Below are positions 1 to 6,757 of a stretch of DNA of 11,387 bases, one piece after another. The DNA comes from Halovenus sp. (lineage in GTDB: Archaea > Halobacteriota > Halobacteria > Halobacteriales > Haloarculaceae). The stretch is taken from assembly GCA_028274925.1 (NCBI GenBank), contig JAQCNR010000479.1, positions 1-11,387 of the forward strand. The letters are read 5' to 3'. Position 1 is the stretch's first letter; every line of letters starts with the position of its first letter. Made by a program: the position numbers and the translations under genes. The notes under the pieces are model-generated. The model did no database searches and was not told where the DNA came from. It saw nothing but the letters and a program-made list of their open reading frames with translations.

Positions 1-1526
1 GGTCAGGCAACGCCGCGAAACTGCACGACGAAACCGCCCGTCACCACGGTGACGCACTGGCCGTCGAATATCACGGGACCACGCTGACCCACGACGAGTT
101 GCAGACAGAGAGTGCCGAGTTCGCCGGGGCACTGGCAGAGCGCGGCGTCGAGGCAGGCGACGTACTGTTGCAGTATCTTCCGAACTGTCCAGCATACCTG
201 ATTGGTGGGCTTGGCGCGTTCAAAGCCGGCGTTGCCGTCTCGCCGGTCAATCCACAGTACCGCAGGCGTGAACTCGTCCACCAACTCGAAGACACCGAGG
301 CGTCGGTGGTGCTAACACACACGATGTTACTCGAACACATCAGGCCGGCACTGGCGGAAATCGACTGGGACCCGCTCGTGGTTGCCGTCGCCAGCACAGA
401 CGAGGACGTCGAGCAGTTCTCTACGTTTCGCGGCGACCCCATCATGCGCGAGCAAGACGACGACGACATCGCGCTGTTGCCCTACACCTCCGGAACGACG
501 GGCAAACCGAAGGGCGTGGAGTTGACTCACGATAACTTCCGGGCACAGATGTATCAGGTACTCGGACAGTCAAACTCGATTCCTGACGAGGAGGTCAAGA
601 GTCTCGTCTGGCTACCGCTGTATCACATCACCGGATTCACTCACACTGCGTGGCAACCGCTGTTGCGCGGCGGCAGCGTCTATCTCCGTAGCGCGGCCAA
701 CTGGGACGGCGAGTCAGGAATGTCACTCATCGAGAACGAGGGAATCACACACTTCGTCGGTGTCACCGCGATGTACGTCGATATGGTCGAACGCGACGAC
801 TTCGAGAGCTACGACCTGACGAGTCTGGAGATGGCTGCCGAGGGCGGGGCGAAACTCCCGGAAGCAGTCCAAGAGTCATTCCAGACCACAACCGGTATCG
901 AGATGGACGAAGGCTACGGACTGACCGAAACCCACGGCGCGACGCACACCCAAGTTAACTCCACGTACGGGACCAGACACGGGTCTGTGGGTCAGCCAAC
1001 CCGGTTGACCGACTGCAAGATTGTCGACGAGTCCGGCGAGGAGGTCGGCCCCGGCGAAGAGGGCGAACTGCTCGTCCGTGGCCCGCAGGTGATGGAGGGC
1101 TATCACGGACTGCCCGAAGCGACCGAGCAGGCGTTTACCGAGCGCGGGTACTTCCGGACAGGCGACATCGCCCGACGTGACGGGCAGAACTACTACGCGA
1201 TTGTCGACCGGAAGAAACACGTCATCAACACGGCGGGGTACAACGTCTACCCCAGCGAAGTCGAGGAACTACTCGTCGAGCACGACGCAATCGCCGAGGG
1301 TGCAGTGGTCGCACTGCCAGACGAACGCCGCAACGAAGTCCCGAAAGCGTTTGTCGTTCCCTCGGAGGGGGTCACACCCGGCGAAGACGTAACTGCAGAA
1401 GAGATACAAGAATTCGTACTGGACCGCATTGCAGCGTACAAACACCCGCGCGAGGTGGAGTTTATCCACGAACTCCCACGGACGGCAAGCGGGAAGATAC
1501 AGAAGTACAAACTCCGCGAGGAGTAA
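1..1526 (+). CDS. AMP-dependent acyl-CoA synthetase (ANL superfamily), 5'-partial
   Basis: Activates a carboxylic (probably fatty) acid to acyl-CoA through an acyl-adenylate, in the cytoplasm. The frame is open from base 3 with no stop, so the N-terminus lies outside the window; the TTG at 99 is internal, because the in-frame residues before it (…HGDALAVEYHGTTLTHDEL) are already typical family sequence. About 507 residues are visible, so probably only 10-30 are missing. Motifs in order: the phosphate-binding A3 loop YTSGTTGKPKG (about 482-514), the A5 motif GYGLTETHG, the A7 motif YFRTGDI, the hinge VDRKKHVINTAGYNVYPSEVEE, and the C-terminal A10 motif PRTASGKIQKYK with the adenylation lysine. 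The fold and chemistry are clear; chain length and substrate are not. A medium- or long-chain acid is the usual assignment for this haloarchaeal group. The gene ends in TAA and gdh follows 57 nt later on the same strand with a separate promoter. Confidence 0.95.
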   Translation, partial: SGNAAKLHDETARHHGDALAVEYHGTTLTHDELQTESAEFAGALAERGVEAGDVLLQYLPNCPAYLIGGLGAFKAGVAVSPVNPQYRRRELVHQLEDTEASVVLTHTMLLEHIRPALAEIDWDPLVVAVASTDEDVEQFSTFRGDPIMREQDDDDIALLPYTSGTTGKPKGVELTHDNFRAQMYQVLGQSNSIPDEEVKSLVWLPLYHITGFTHTAWQPLLRGGSVYLRSAANWDGESGMSLIENEGITHFVGVTAMYVDMVERDDFESYDLTSLEMAAEGGAKLPEAVQESFQTTTGIEMDEGYGLTETHGATHTQVNSTYGTRHGSVGQPTRLTDCKIVDESGEEVGPGEEGELLVRGPQVMEGYHGLPEATEQAFTERGYFRTGDIARRDGQNYYAIVDRKKHVINTAGYNVYPSEVEELLVEHDAIAEGAVVALPDERRNEVPKAFVVPSEGVTPGEDVTAEEIQEFVLDRIAAYKHPREVEFIHELPRTASGKIQKYKLREE

Positions 1527-1549
1527 GCCGGGCTTATGCCCCCGTAAGC
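1524..1549 (+). terminator. Overlapping alternative hairpins after the acyl-CoA synthetase stop
   Basis: Two mutually exclusive inverted repeats share the arm GCTTA. One is TAAGCC-G-GGCTTA (1524-1536), which includes the stop codon. The other is GCTTATG-CCCC-CGTAAGC (1532-1549), a 7-bp stem with one T-G wobble and a 4-nt loop. The second is followed by the pyrimidine-rich TCTTCTTAT, so it could mark the 3' end of the synthetase transcript while overlapping the gdh core promoter. The pairing is seen in the sequence; terminator function is inferred. Confidence 0.35.
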
Positions 1550-1556
1550 AGTCTTC

Positions 1557-1562
1557 TTATAT
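1557..1562 (+). promoter_or_regulatory. TATA box of gdh (leaderless-type promoter)
   Basis: TTATAT is centred about 25 nt before the gdh ATG. In haloarchaea transcription starts about 25 nt after the TATA centre, which would put the first base at or next to the ATG. The transcript is therefore probably leaderless. The GGGGG just before the ATG is only about 2 nt away and is not a usable Shine-Dalgarno site. Confidence 0.6.
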
Positions 1563-1583
1563 CCAGCCCTGCAACTGGGGGAT

Positions 1584-2858
1584 ATGGACAGCGAACTCGG
1601 ACCGAAGGGGGTCGAAACAGTCTGTGAGGTGTGTCAGGTCGAACTCGACCGTATTTCGGAAGTCGCTCAGTTGACCGAACAGGATATCGAACTACTGCGC
1701 CAACCGCGGCGTCGAATCAACGCCAACATTCCTGTCCGGATGGACGACGGCTCTATCGACGTGTTCCCGTCGTTCCGAATCCAGTACAACGGCGCACGCG
1801 GGCCGACAAAGGGCGGAATCCGGTTTCATCCGGGCGTTGAGGAGGAGGAAGTCGACGAACTGGCCTTTCTGATGACGCTGAAATGCGCTGTGGTCGACAT
1901 TCCCTTCGGTGGGGCCAAAGGCGGGGTGCAGGTCGACCGCAAGCGCCTCTCGGTGGGCGAACTGGAACGACTCTCGCGGGCCTACATTCGAGAGTATCAC
2001 GACGTGGTTGGCCCACAGAGTGATATTCCTGCGCCGGACGTGAACACCGACGCCCAGATTATGGCGTGGATGCGCGACGAGTACGAACAGGTGGCCGGTC
2101 ATCAGGCCCCCGGCGCAATCACCGGGAAACCGCCAGCACTCGGGGGGAGCAAAGGTCGAAATTCCGCAACGTCGCTCGGCGGCGCGGAGATTCTCGACGC
2201 CTTCTTCAGACACGAGGGGATCGGCAAGAATCTCGATGTCGCAGTTCAAGGGTTCGGCAACGTTGGCTCGCACCTCGCACGCTTTTTGGACGAACGTGGC
2301 TACAACATCGTCGCTGTCAGCAACGCTGCTGGCGGGATTTACGATGAGACAGGACTCCCGATACCCGAGGTGTTCGAGGGCTACGAGACCGAACAGGACC
2401 TCTTTCGCGTCGACGCGGCCGAACTCTCGAACGACGAACTGCTTACGCTCGATGTCGATGTCCTGGTCCCCGCAGCAATCGAAGACCAGATTACGGAGAC
2501 AAACATGGCAGACATCCGGGCTGATGTGGTCTTAGAGATGGCAAACGGGCCGACGACACCACAGGCAGACCAGTACCTTGCCGACAACGGCGTCCAGATT
2601 ATCCCCGATATTCTCGCGAACGCAGGCGGCGTAACGGTGTCGTACTTCGAGTGGGTCCAGAACACGACCAACGAATACTGGACAGAAGAGACTGTCCAAG
2701 AGAAACTACGAACACAGATGCAAACGGCTTTCGACGACGTTGCGGCCCGTAAGACCGAAGCTGACCGCGAGAAGAGTTGGCGCGAGGCAGCCTATGCCAA
2801 GTCGGTCGACGCTGTGCTGACTGCAGAAGGCTACCGGAGCAATATGCCAACGGAGTGA
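1584..2858 (+). CDS. gdhA: Glutamate dehydrogenase (Glu/Leu/Phe/Val dehydrogenase family)
   Basis: Interconverts glutamate and 2-oxoglutarate plus ammonium with NAD(P), linking carbon and nitrogen metabolism in the cytoplasm. At 424 residues it has the normal length of hexameric GDH. Substrate lysines are K76 (GPTKGGIR) and K100 (LMTLK), the catalytic lysine is K112 (PFGGAKGGV), and the catalytic aspartate is D152 (IPAPDVNT). The Rossmann glycine motif GFGNVG spans 223-228, and the C-terminal ILANAGGVTVSYFEWVQN (343-360) is a family hallmark. After the second Rossmann strand the sequence is VAVSNAAGGIY, with Asn247 where Asp is frequent, so NADP or dual cofactor use is possible but unproven. 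The ATG at 1584 fits both the family N-terminus and a TATA box 25 nt upstream. The 3' end faces the PhoU gene with a 6-nt gap, leaving essentially no room for separate 3' UTRs. Haloarchaea often carry several GDH paralogues, so which one this is remains open. Confidence 0.95.
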   Translation: MDSELGPKGVETVCEVCQVELDRISEVAQLTEQDIELLRQPRRRINANIPVRMDDGSIDVFPSFRIQYNGARGPTKGGIRFHPGVEEEEVDELAFLMTLKCAVVDIPFGGAKGGVQVDRKRLSVGELERLSRAYIREYHDVVGPQSDIPAPDVNTDAQIMAWMRDEYEQVAGHQAPGAITGKPPALGGSKGRNSATSLGGAEILDAFFRHEGIGKNLDVAVQGFGNVGSHLARFLDERGYNIVAVSNAAGGIYDETGLPIPEVFEGYETEQDLFRVDAAELSNDELLTLDVDVLVPAAIEDQITETNMADIRADVVLEMANGPTTPQADQYLADNGVQIIPDILANAGGVTVSYFEWVQNTTNEYWTEETVQEKLRTQMQTAFDDVAARKTEADREKSWREAAYAKSVDAVLTAEGYRSNMPTE

Positions 2859-2864
2859 GCGAGT

Positions 2865-3899
2865 TCAGTCGATAGAGATGTGGTCGGACTCCTCGTTGAG
2901 CGCGAGGTTGGTCGCAATTTCGGCGTTCCGAACGGCGTACTGTGCGGTCTGGTCGAGACTGACCAGCACTTCACGCACTTGCAGGAGTTGTTCGTTTTCC
3001 ATCTCCGGCAAGTCAGAGAGGATCTCCTGTTCGCGTGAGCTAATCTCCTCGAAGCGCTGTTTCACTTCGATGGCAGCGTCGTAGTCGCGGTTGACCGCAG
3101 ACTCGACGGCCAGTTTCGTCAGTTCGTTCACTTCGTCGGTGAACTCCCGGATGCGTCGCATCGTATCCTGTTCGATGTTTAGCGAGTGGCCCTCCGCTTC
3201 GAGGGCAATCTCGGCGATATCCTCGGCATTATCGGCAGTCAGTTCGAGGTTTTTCGCGATAGAGCGGTAGCCAATCAGCGGGAAGCCATCAGTCAGACCG
3301 ACTGCCCGCGCGAGGTTCGGGTTCTGGTAGGAGGTAAAAATCAGGCGCAGCAACAGGACGAAAATCTTGTTGGCCTGTCGCTCTCGGTTGAGCGCGCGCT
3401 GTGCGAGGTCAGGGTTGTTGTGGGCAAGTGATTTCACTGCCTCGTTGCGCATCGTCGACCCAGTCGATTCCAGTCGTTCGAGGAGGTTGTCGAGCGTGAA
3501 ATCCTCGGGGTCGACTGAGCACCGGATAGCGATGTTCTCTGGCGTCTCCTCGATAACGCCCAGCCCCATCAACTGCGTTTCTGCGTTGTAGACGGCATTG
3601 ATGTGGTCGCTGTCGAGCGTTTCACCTTCGTCAGCGCGGACGTGGATGACTCGCCGGCCGAGGACGTACTGGGCAACAATCGCCCGTTCGACAGCGTCAG
3701 CGCCGAGGCCACTGGCGTTGATGATCGCTTCACTCTCCTCAGACTGGACGGATTCGGGCATCACCGTCAGTGTGCCCTTGCCGCCGAGTCGCAGTGAAAC
3801 CTCGTCACCTTTCTCCACATTGTACTCCTGTGCCCACTCCGCGGGGAGGGTCATCGCAAGCGTCGACGGACCCAGCCGCTGAACTTTCCGGGTTTCCAT
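2865..3899 (-). CDS. AbrB/SpoVT-PhoU fusion regulator (phosphate-uptake regulator type)
   Basis: A 344-residue protein combining an N-terminal SpoVT/AbrB swapped-hairpin DNA-binding domain (about 1-48, METRKVQRLGPSTLAMTLPA…) with a long PhoU-like helical region (about 60-335). The PhoU signature YRSIAKNLELTADNAEDIAE lies at 211-230. PhoU proteins sense or relay phosphate status to Pst transporters and kinases; in archaea the AbrB-PhoU architecture is thought to act directly on DNA. I chose the ATG at 3899 because AGGAGAT lies immediately upstream and the AbrB domain starts there. An upstream in-frame GTG at 3953 would add 18 basic, non-conserved residues and run through an inverted repeat. 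No pst genes are present, so the phosphate link rests on family only. The gene is convergent with gdh and follows the kinase gene by 78 nt. Confidence 0.88.
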   Translation of the reverse strand: METRKVQRLGPSTLAMTLPAEWAQEYNVEKGDEVSLRLGGKGTLTVMPESVQSEESEAIINASGLGADAVERAIVAQYVLGRRVIHVRADEGETLDSDHINAVYNAETQLMGLGVIEETPENIAIRCSVDPEDFTLDNLLERLESTGSTMRNEAVKSLAHNNPDLAQRALNRERQANKIFVLLLRLIFTSYQNPNLARAVGLTDGFPLIGYRSIAKNLELTADNAEDIAEIALEAEGHSLNIEQDTMRRIREFTDEVNELTKLAVESAVNRDYDAAIEVKQRFEEISSREQEILSDLPEMENEQLLQVREVLVSLDQTAQYAVRNAEIATNLALNEESDHISID

Positions 3900-3901
3900 A
3901 T

Positions 3902-3905
3902 CTCC
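3902..3905 (-). promoter_or_regulatory. Shine-Dalgarno GGAG deciding the phoU-like start
   Basis: On the minus strand the sequence reads AAAGGAGATATG. A GGAG core this close to the ATG at 3899 supports that start over the upstream GTG at 3953 and implies a short leadered transcript. The spacing (2 nt) is shorter than ideal. Confidence 0.5.
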
Positions 3906-3924
3906 TTTACGTTGCCGGGAGTAC

Positions 3925-3938
3925 CTTAATCTTATCAA
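3925..3938 (-). promoter_or_regulatory. TATA-like region of the phoU-like gene
   Basis: The minus strand reads TTGATAAGATTAAG, the most AT-rich stretch in the gap, 26-39 nt before the chosen ATG. Either half (TTGATAAG or GATTAAG) could serve as the TATA box; the first leaves a leader of about 10 nt containing the GGAG. Confidence 0.45.
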
Positions 3939-3943
3939 TACGC

Positions 3944-3960
3944 CCTTGGTCACACCAAGG
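3944..3960. repeat. 17-bp inverted repeat upstream of the phoU-like promoter
   Basis: CCTTGGT-CAC-ACCAAGG has perfect 7-bp arms around a 3-nt centre. It lies directly upstream of the TATA-like region of the AbrB-PhoU gene and 17 nt after the stop of the kinase gene. It may be an operator, possibly bound by the AbrB domain itself, or a 3' hairpin of the kinase mRNA. No T-tract follows it in the minus-strand direction, which favours the operator reading. Confidence 0.55.
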
Positions 3961-3977
3961 AAGTGGTAATATACGTG

Positions 3978-5045
3978 TCAGACAACTTCCACGAGACGTG
4001 TCTCGTACCGTCCAACCCGGACTCGCTGCCAGCCACGAAGCGACTCGTCCAGTGCTGCGTCACCGGTATCGACCCGTAAGGCACCGATGCCGTCCAGTTT
4101 CTGCCGGGTTGCGACCACTTCGACGTCGCACTTACGAATAATCTCGGGCGAAATCTGTTGGTTGCCACGCCCGAATATGAAGCCCTGTCCCCCAATTGGC
4201 GAGACGACGACCGTATTGTTCTCGCCAAGTGCGTCGAAAATATCGTCGGCCGCGCCGTCGGCAACCAGCACCTCGCCGTCACGGTAGACATCTACCCCGA
4301 GGGCTGTGCCATCGATGCCGAGTCGGTCTTTGATCGTGTTGAGCGTGCCGCCGGGGCCAAGCACGTAGGTGCGGCTTGGGTCGAGTTCGTCGACAAATCC
4401 CTCGACAAGCCCTTCGACGGTACCACCGGCGAGCTGTTTGCTGCTCTGGCGTTGTGGGGCGACTGGAACAGACGCCAGCGCGCGGAGTTCGGTGTGGACC
4501 TCCCCCTCGCGGTACTGGTCTTCGTCGATATCGTTGACTTCGGCGCGTTCGGTCGAGTCGAACGAGGCAGCGACGTGGGCCGCGGCCTCTGGCGAGACCG
4601 CAAACACAGCCGAATACACCTTGACACCTGCGGGAACACCCAAAATTGGAAGGTTCGCGTCGGCGTCAGCGATGGTCTCAGCAACGTCGGCGGCGGTGCC
4701 ATCACCGCCGACAAACAGTACCAGATCGAGGTCGGCGGACAGGAAAGCCTCGACTGCACGCCGTGTGTCCTCGGCAGTTGTCTCCTCACCGTCTGGGTGG
4801 CCGAGCACCTCAGGCTCGAAGCCGGCGGCTCTGGCGGCCGTTTCACCCATCTCCGCTCCCCAACTGACTACCTGTACATCCGCAGCAATATCAGCTAATT
4901 CCGTCAGCATCTCCCGCGCTCTGTCGGGAGCGCGTTGCTCTGCGCCGCGTTCCCGTGCCTCCGCGACTTTGCCATCAGTTCCTTTCAGTCCCACGCGGCC
5001 ACCCATCCCCGCAATTGGGTTGACCACGACCCCGAGTCGTCGCAT
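3978..5045 (-). CDS. ATP-NAD/AcoX-type kinase family protein
   Basis: A 355-residue cytoplasmic protein of the NAD kinase-like superfamily. Visible are VVVNPIAGMGG (6-16), the nucleotide-binding signature LVLFVGGDGTAADV (108-121, GGDGT at 113-117), PILGVPAGVKVYSAVFAVSP (133-152), GPGGTLNTIKDRLGIDGT (230-247) and SPIGGQGFIFGRGNQQISPE (282-301). The last two blocks are typical of the AcoX-like branch rather than of canonical NAD kinase, and the length exceeds the usual 270-300 residues of NadK. The true phosphate acceptor of this branch is not established, so NAD phosphorylation should not be assumed. The start at 5045 (MRRLGVVVNP) matches the family; the open frame continues upstream to 5102 but those residues look non-conserved. 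A weak TATA-like TTTTGT (5069-5074) sits about 27 nt upstream. It is divergent from the small membrane ORF at 5118 and precedes the PhoU gene. Confidence 0.85.
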   Translation of the reverse strand: MRRLGVVVNPIAGMGGRVGLKGTDGKVAEARERGAEQRAPDRAREMLTELADIAADVQVVSWGAEMGETAARAAGFEPEVLGHPDGEETTAEDTRRAVEAFLSADLDLVLFVGGDGTAADVAETIADADANLPILGVPAGVKVYSAVFAVSPEAAAHVAASFDSTERAEVNDIDEDQYREGEVHTELRALASVPVAPQRQSSKQLAGGTVEGLVEGFVDELDPSRTYVLGPGGTLNTIKDRLGIDGTALGVDVYRDGEVLVADGAADDIFDALGENNTVVVSPIGGQGFIFGRGNQQISPEIIRKCDVEVVATRQKLDGIGALRVDTGDAALDESLRGWQRVRVGRYETRLVEVV

Positions 5046-5068
5046 CAACTGCGTTAGGAACGAGGTAG

Positions 5069-5074
5069 ACAAAA
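5069..5074 (-). promoter_or_regulatory. Weak TATA-like element of the kinase gene
   Basis: TTTTGT on the minus strand, about 27 nt before the kinase ATG. It is a poor match but correctly spaced for a leaderless transcript, and it is the only AT-rich stretch on this side of the 72-nt divergent gap. Confidence 0.3.
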
Positions 5075-5089
5075 GCGAACCGGAACGCC

Positions 5090-5095
5090 TTACTA
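5090..5095 (+). promoter_or_regulatory. TATA-like element of the 40-residue membrane ORF
   Basis: TTACTA is centred about 26 nt before the ATG at 5118, the spacing expected for a leaderless haloarchaeal transcript. It supports the small ORF being expressed. Confidence 0.4.
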
Positions 5096-5117
5096 CGACC
5101 ACCTGCCAGCATCCTGT

Positions 5118-5240
5118 ATGACAGTACTGGACGCGACACAGGTCGGTGTCGGTGCCGGGCCGGTCAACATCGCCGCCGCCGCCGTTCTCATCGGTGGTAT
5201 CGTTCTCGCCGCGCTGTGGGTTCGCTCGCTAACGACGTGA
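5118..5240 (+). CDS. Small single-span membrane protein, 40 residues, unknown function
   Basis: An ATG-to-TGA frame encodes 40 residues: a short polar head (MTVLDATQVGVGAGPVN), one hydrophobic segment of about 17 residues (IAAAAVLIGGIVLAALW, about 18-34), then a short tail beginning with Arg (RSLTT). The hydrophobic span, the Arg just after it and the G/A-rich composition look like a real single-pass protein, with the N-terminus probably outside by the positive-inside rule. It fills the space between two well-defined genes: it is divergent from the kinase and its stop is 1 nt from the stop of the convergent CinA-type gene. A TATA-like element lies at leaderless spacing. I do not recognise a family and infer no function. 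The alternative is chance coding in a GC-rich gap. Confidence 0.62.
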   Translation: MTVLDATQVGVGAGPVNIAAAAVLIGGIVLAALWVRSLTT

Positions 5241-5241
5241 G

Positions 5242-5934
5242 TCAGCCGTCGGGAGACTCGACTCGCTGCTCAAGCCACGCAGCGGCGGCTTCGACAGCTT
5301 CTTCGTCCGGACTCTGAATCCGCAGTCTAACGTACTCACCTGGATAGCTCCCGACTTTGACCCCGAACTGTTCTTGAACGTCTCGAATTCGGTCGAGCAG
5401 TTGACTCTCCGGTTCTGCCGCCTTGACGACTGCTCGAGACCGCGTTTGGCCACCGAACTGGTCGGCAACCAACTCGAACATGGCGCGCATCTCCCCGGGC
5501 ACGCCGGGAAGGACGTAGACGTTCTCGATGACACAGCCAGGCGCGACACCCTCAGGGTTGCGCAGCATCTTCGCACGCTCTGGGATGTGTGTCGTCCCCG
5601 GAGCCAGGTCGTCGCCAGAGTAGCCGCCGCCCTCGGTAAGCCAGCGTTCGACTTCCTCGTCGGCGGCCAACTCCGTCCCGAAGGCCGCGGCGACTGCTTC
5701 CATCGTCATATCGTCGTGTGTCGGCCCAAGTCCGCCAGTGACAATCACGGCCTCGTATGCTGCCCGGTATTCGTTGACAACACGGGCAACTTCGCTTACA
5801 TCGTCGGGGACGACAGTAATCCGAGCAACGGTCGCGCCGGCCGCTGTCAGCCGCTCGGCTAACCACGACCCGTTGGTGTTGACTGTATCCCCCGACAGAA
5901 TCTCGTCACCGATGGCGATCAGCGCAACTCGCAT
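5242..5934 (-). CDS. CinA N-terminal-type molybdopterin-binding (MoCF) domain protein
   Basis: A stand-alone 230-residue protein of the competence/damage-inducible protein A family (COG1058-like). Family hallmarks are ALIAIGDEILSGDTVNTNG at 4-22, VIVTGGLGPTHDDMTMEAV at 63-81, and the conserved VLPGVPGEMRAMFE at 141-154. In bacterial CinA this domain is reported as an ADP-ribose/nucleotide pyrophosphatase fused to a C-terminal NMN deamidase (PncC); that second domain is absent here, as is usual in archaea. The cellular role is therefore uncertain, with nucleotide-cofactor repair a reasonable guess. I chose the ATG at 5934 because the family N-terminus begins MRVALIAIGDE; the open frame extends upstream to 6141 but antisense-like, Ser/Arg-rich sequence there overlaps the lipoprotein gene. 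The gene follows the DUF5803 gene by 46 nt and may be the last member of the tfe operon. A weak TATA-like CTTTGTACC about 25 nt upstream could also serve it. Confidence 0.88.
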   Translation of the reverse strand: MRVALIAIGDEILSGDTVNTNGSWLAERLTAAGATVARITVVPDDVSEVARVVNEYRAAYEAVIVTGGLGPTHDDMTMEAVAAAFGTELAADEEVERWLTEGGGYSGDDLAPGTTHIPERAKMLRNPEGVAPGCVIENVYVLPGVPGEMRAMFELVADQFGGQTRSRAVVKAAEPESQLLDRIRDVQEQFGVKVGSYPGEYVRLRIQSPDEEAVEAAAAWLEQRVESPDG

Positions 5935-5980
5935 ACTGGTTATAGGTGGGCGACGGTACAAAGGAGCACTGACTGCAGCG

Positions 5981-6757
5981 CTACCGCATCCCCGGCGGCG
6001 GCCCGTCGTCGCCGATGTCGTCGTCTTCCACGTCGACATCGAGGCCGACATCCTCGCGTTTGCGCTGTGCGCGACGAACCTGCCGGTAATAGTAGGTGAC
6101 CCCACCAATGCCCAGCGAGACGACCAGCGCGAGCAGGCCACCGTAGATGTACGCGTCTCTCACCAGATAATACCGAACCGAAATCGGGTCACCCTGTTCG
6201 ACGTCGTCCCAACCGAGGATTGTCCGGTCGTTTTCGACGGTGTTCTGGTCCGGATTCGGGTTCGCCCGGGATAACCCCCAGAGTCCGACACGCGTTCCCT
6301 CAGGGAGTTGCATCTCGACAGAGCCAGAGACCAGCGTCGGACCGGTCCAGCCCTTGCCGCTGCGCGGGGCCGTGTAGCCAACTGACCCGTTTTCAGCGGG
6401 TAGTTCGATTAACGTCTCGTCGCGGTTTTTGACCGCCCGAAGCTGTGGGTGCGTTGCGTTCACGACAGTTCCGTTCGTGAAGCGGAATTGCAGCGCCTCG
6501 ATGGGAACGGAGGTCTCACCCCGGAAAGTGTCTTCCTCGTAAATCTCCAGTTCAGATTGGTCTTCGAGTTTGATGACCGCTGCGTAGCTATCCTTGGAGA
6601 CACTCAGGTTGATGGTTGTCGTCGCATTCGAGTCCCACTGGTACTCCTGCTCGCTGGTCAACTGGTCTTCGTTGATTTCGCCGCCGCCAAACAGCGTACA
6701 GCCAGAGAGGAAGATAACCGCGAGCAGCGCGAGTACTGCACGATGTTTGTTATTCAT
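5981..6757 (-). CDS. Haloarchaeal lipoprotein with C-terminal membrane span (DUF5803-like)
   Basis: A 258-residue envelope protein. The N-terminus is a lipoprotein signal (hydrophobic 7-17, lipobox LSGC with Cys20), followed by a mostly beta-type extracellular domain (about 25-200). One transmembrane helix follows at about 203-224 (YIYGGLLALVVSLGIGGVTYYY), then a basic stop (RQVRRAQRKR) and a very acidic cytoplasmic tail (DVDVEDDDIGDDG). It thus appears anchored to the membrane at both ends of its outer domain. Five N-X-S/T sequons (N44, N50, N95, N100, N123) lie in the predicted outer domain. From memory this matches DUF5803, which in haloarchaea commonly sits beside DUF2110 and tfe; the family name is from recall, not a search. 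The ATG overlaps the TAA of DUF2110 by one base (TAATG), indicating translational coupling. No clear Shine-Dalgarno is visible. Function is unknown. Confidence 0.82.
   Translation of the reverse strand: MNNKHRAVLALLAVIFLSGCTLFGGGEINEDQLTSEQEYQWDSNATTTINLSVSKDSYAAVIKLEDQSELEIYEEDTFRGETSVPIEALQFRFTNGTVVNATHPQLRAVKNRDETLIELPAENGSVGYTAPRSGKGWTGPTLVSGSVEMQLPEGTRVGLWGLSRANPNPDQNTVENDRTILGWDDVEQGDPISVRYYLVRDAYIYGGLLALVVSLGIGGVTYYYRQVRRAQRKREDVGLDVDVEDDDIGDDGPPPGMR

Noticed and set aside
99..101. TTG as start of the acyl-CoA synthetase
   Set aside because: Conserved family sequence continues in frame upstream to the window edge, so the gene is 5'-truncated by the window rather than starting here.
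3944..3960. The inverted repeat as a bacterial-type intrinsic terminator of the kinase gene
   Set aside because: No T-tract follows on the minus strand and archaeal termination does not depend on hairpins; an operator role fits its position better, though a 3' hairpin is not excluded.
4158..4898. A 246-codon plus-strand frame inside the AcoX-like kinase
   Set aside because: Fully antisense to a gene with intact kinase motifs; its residues mirror the codon pattern of the true gene and show no recognisable domain.
5935..6141. Upstream extension of the CinA-type protein
   Set aside because: The added residues are Ser/Arg-rich and overlap the lipoprotein coding sequence; the family N-terminus MRVALIAIGDE starts at 5934.
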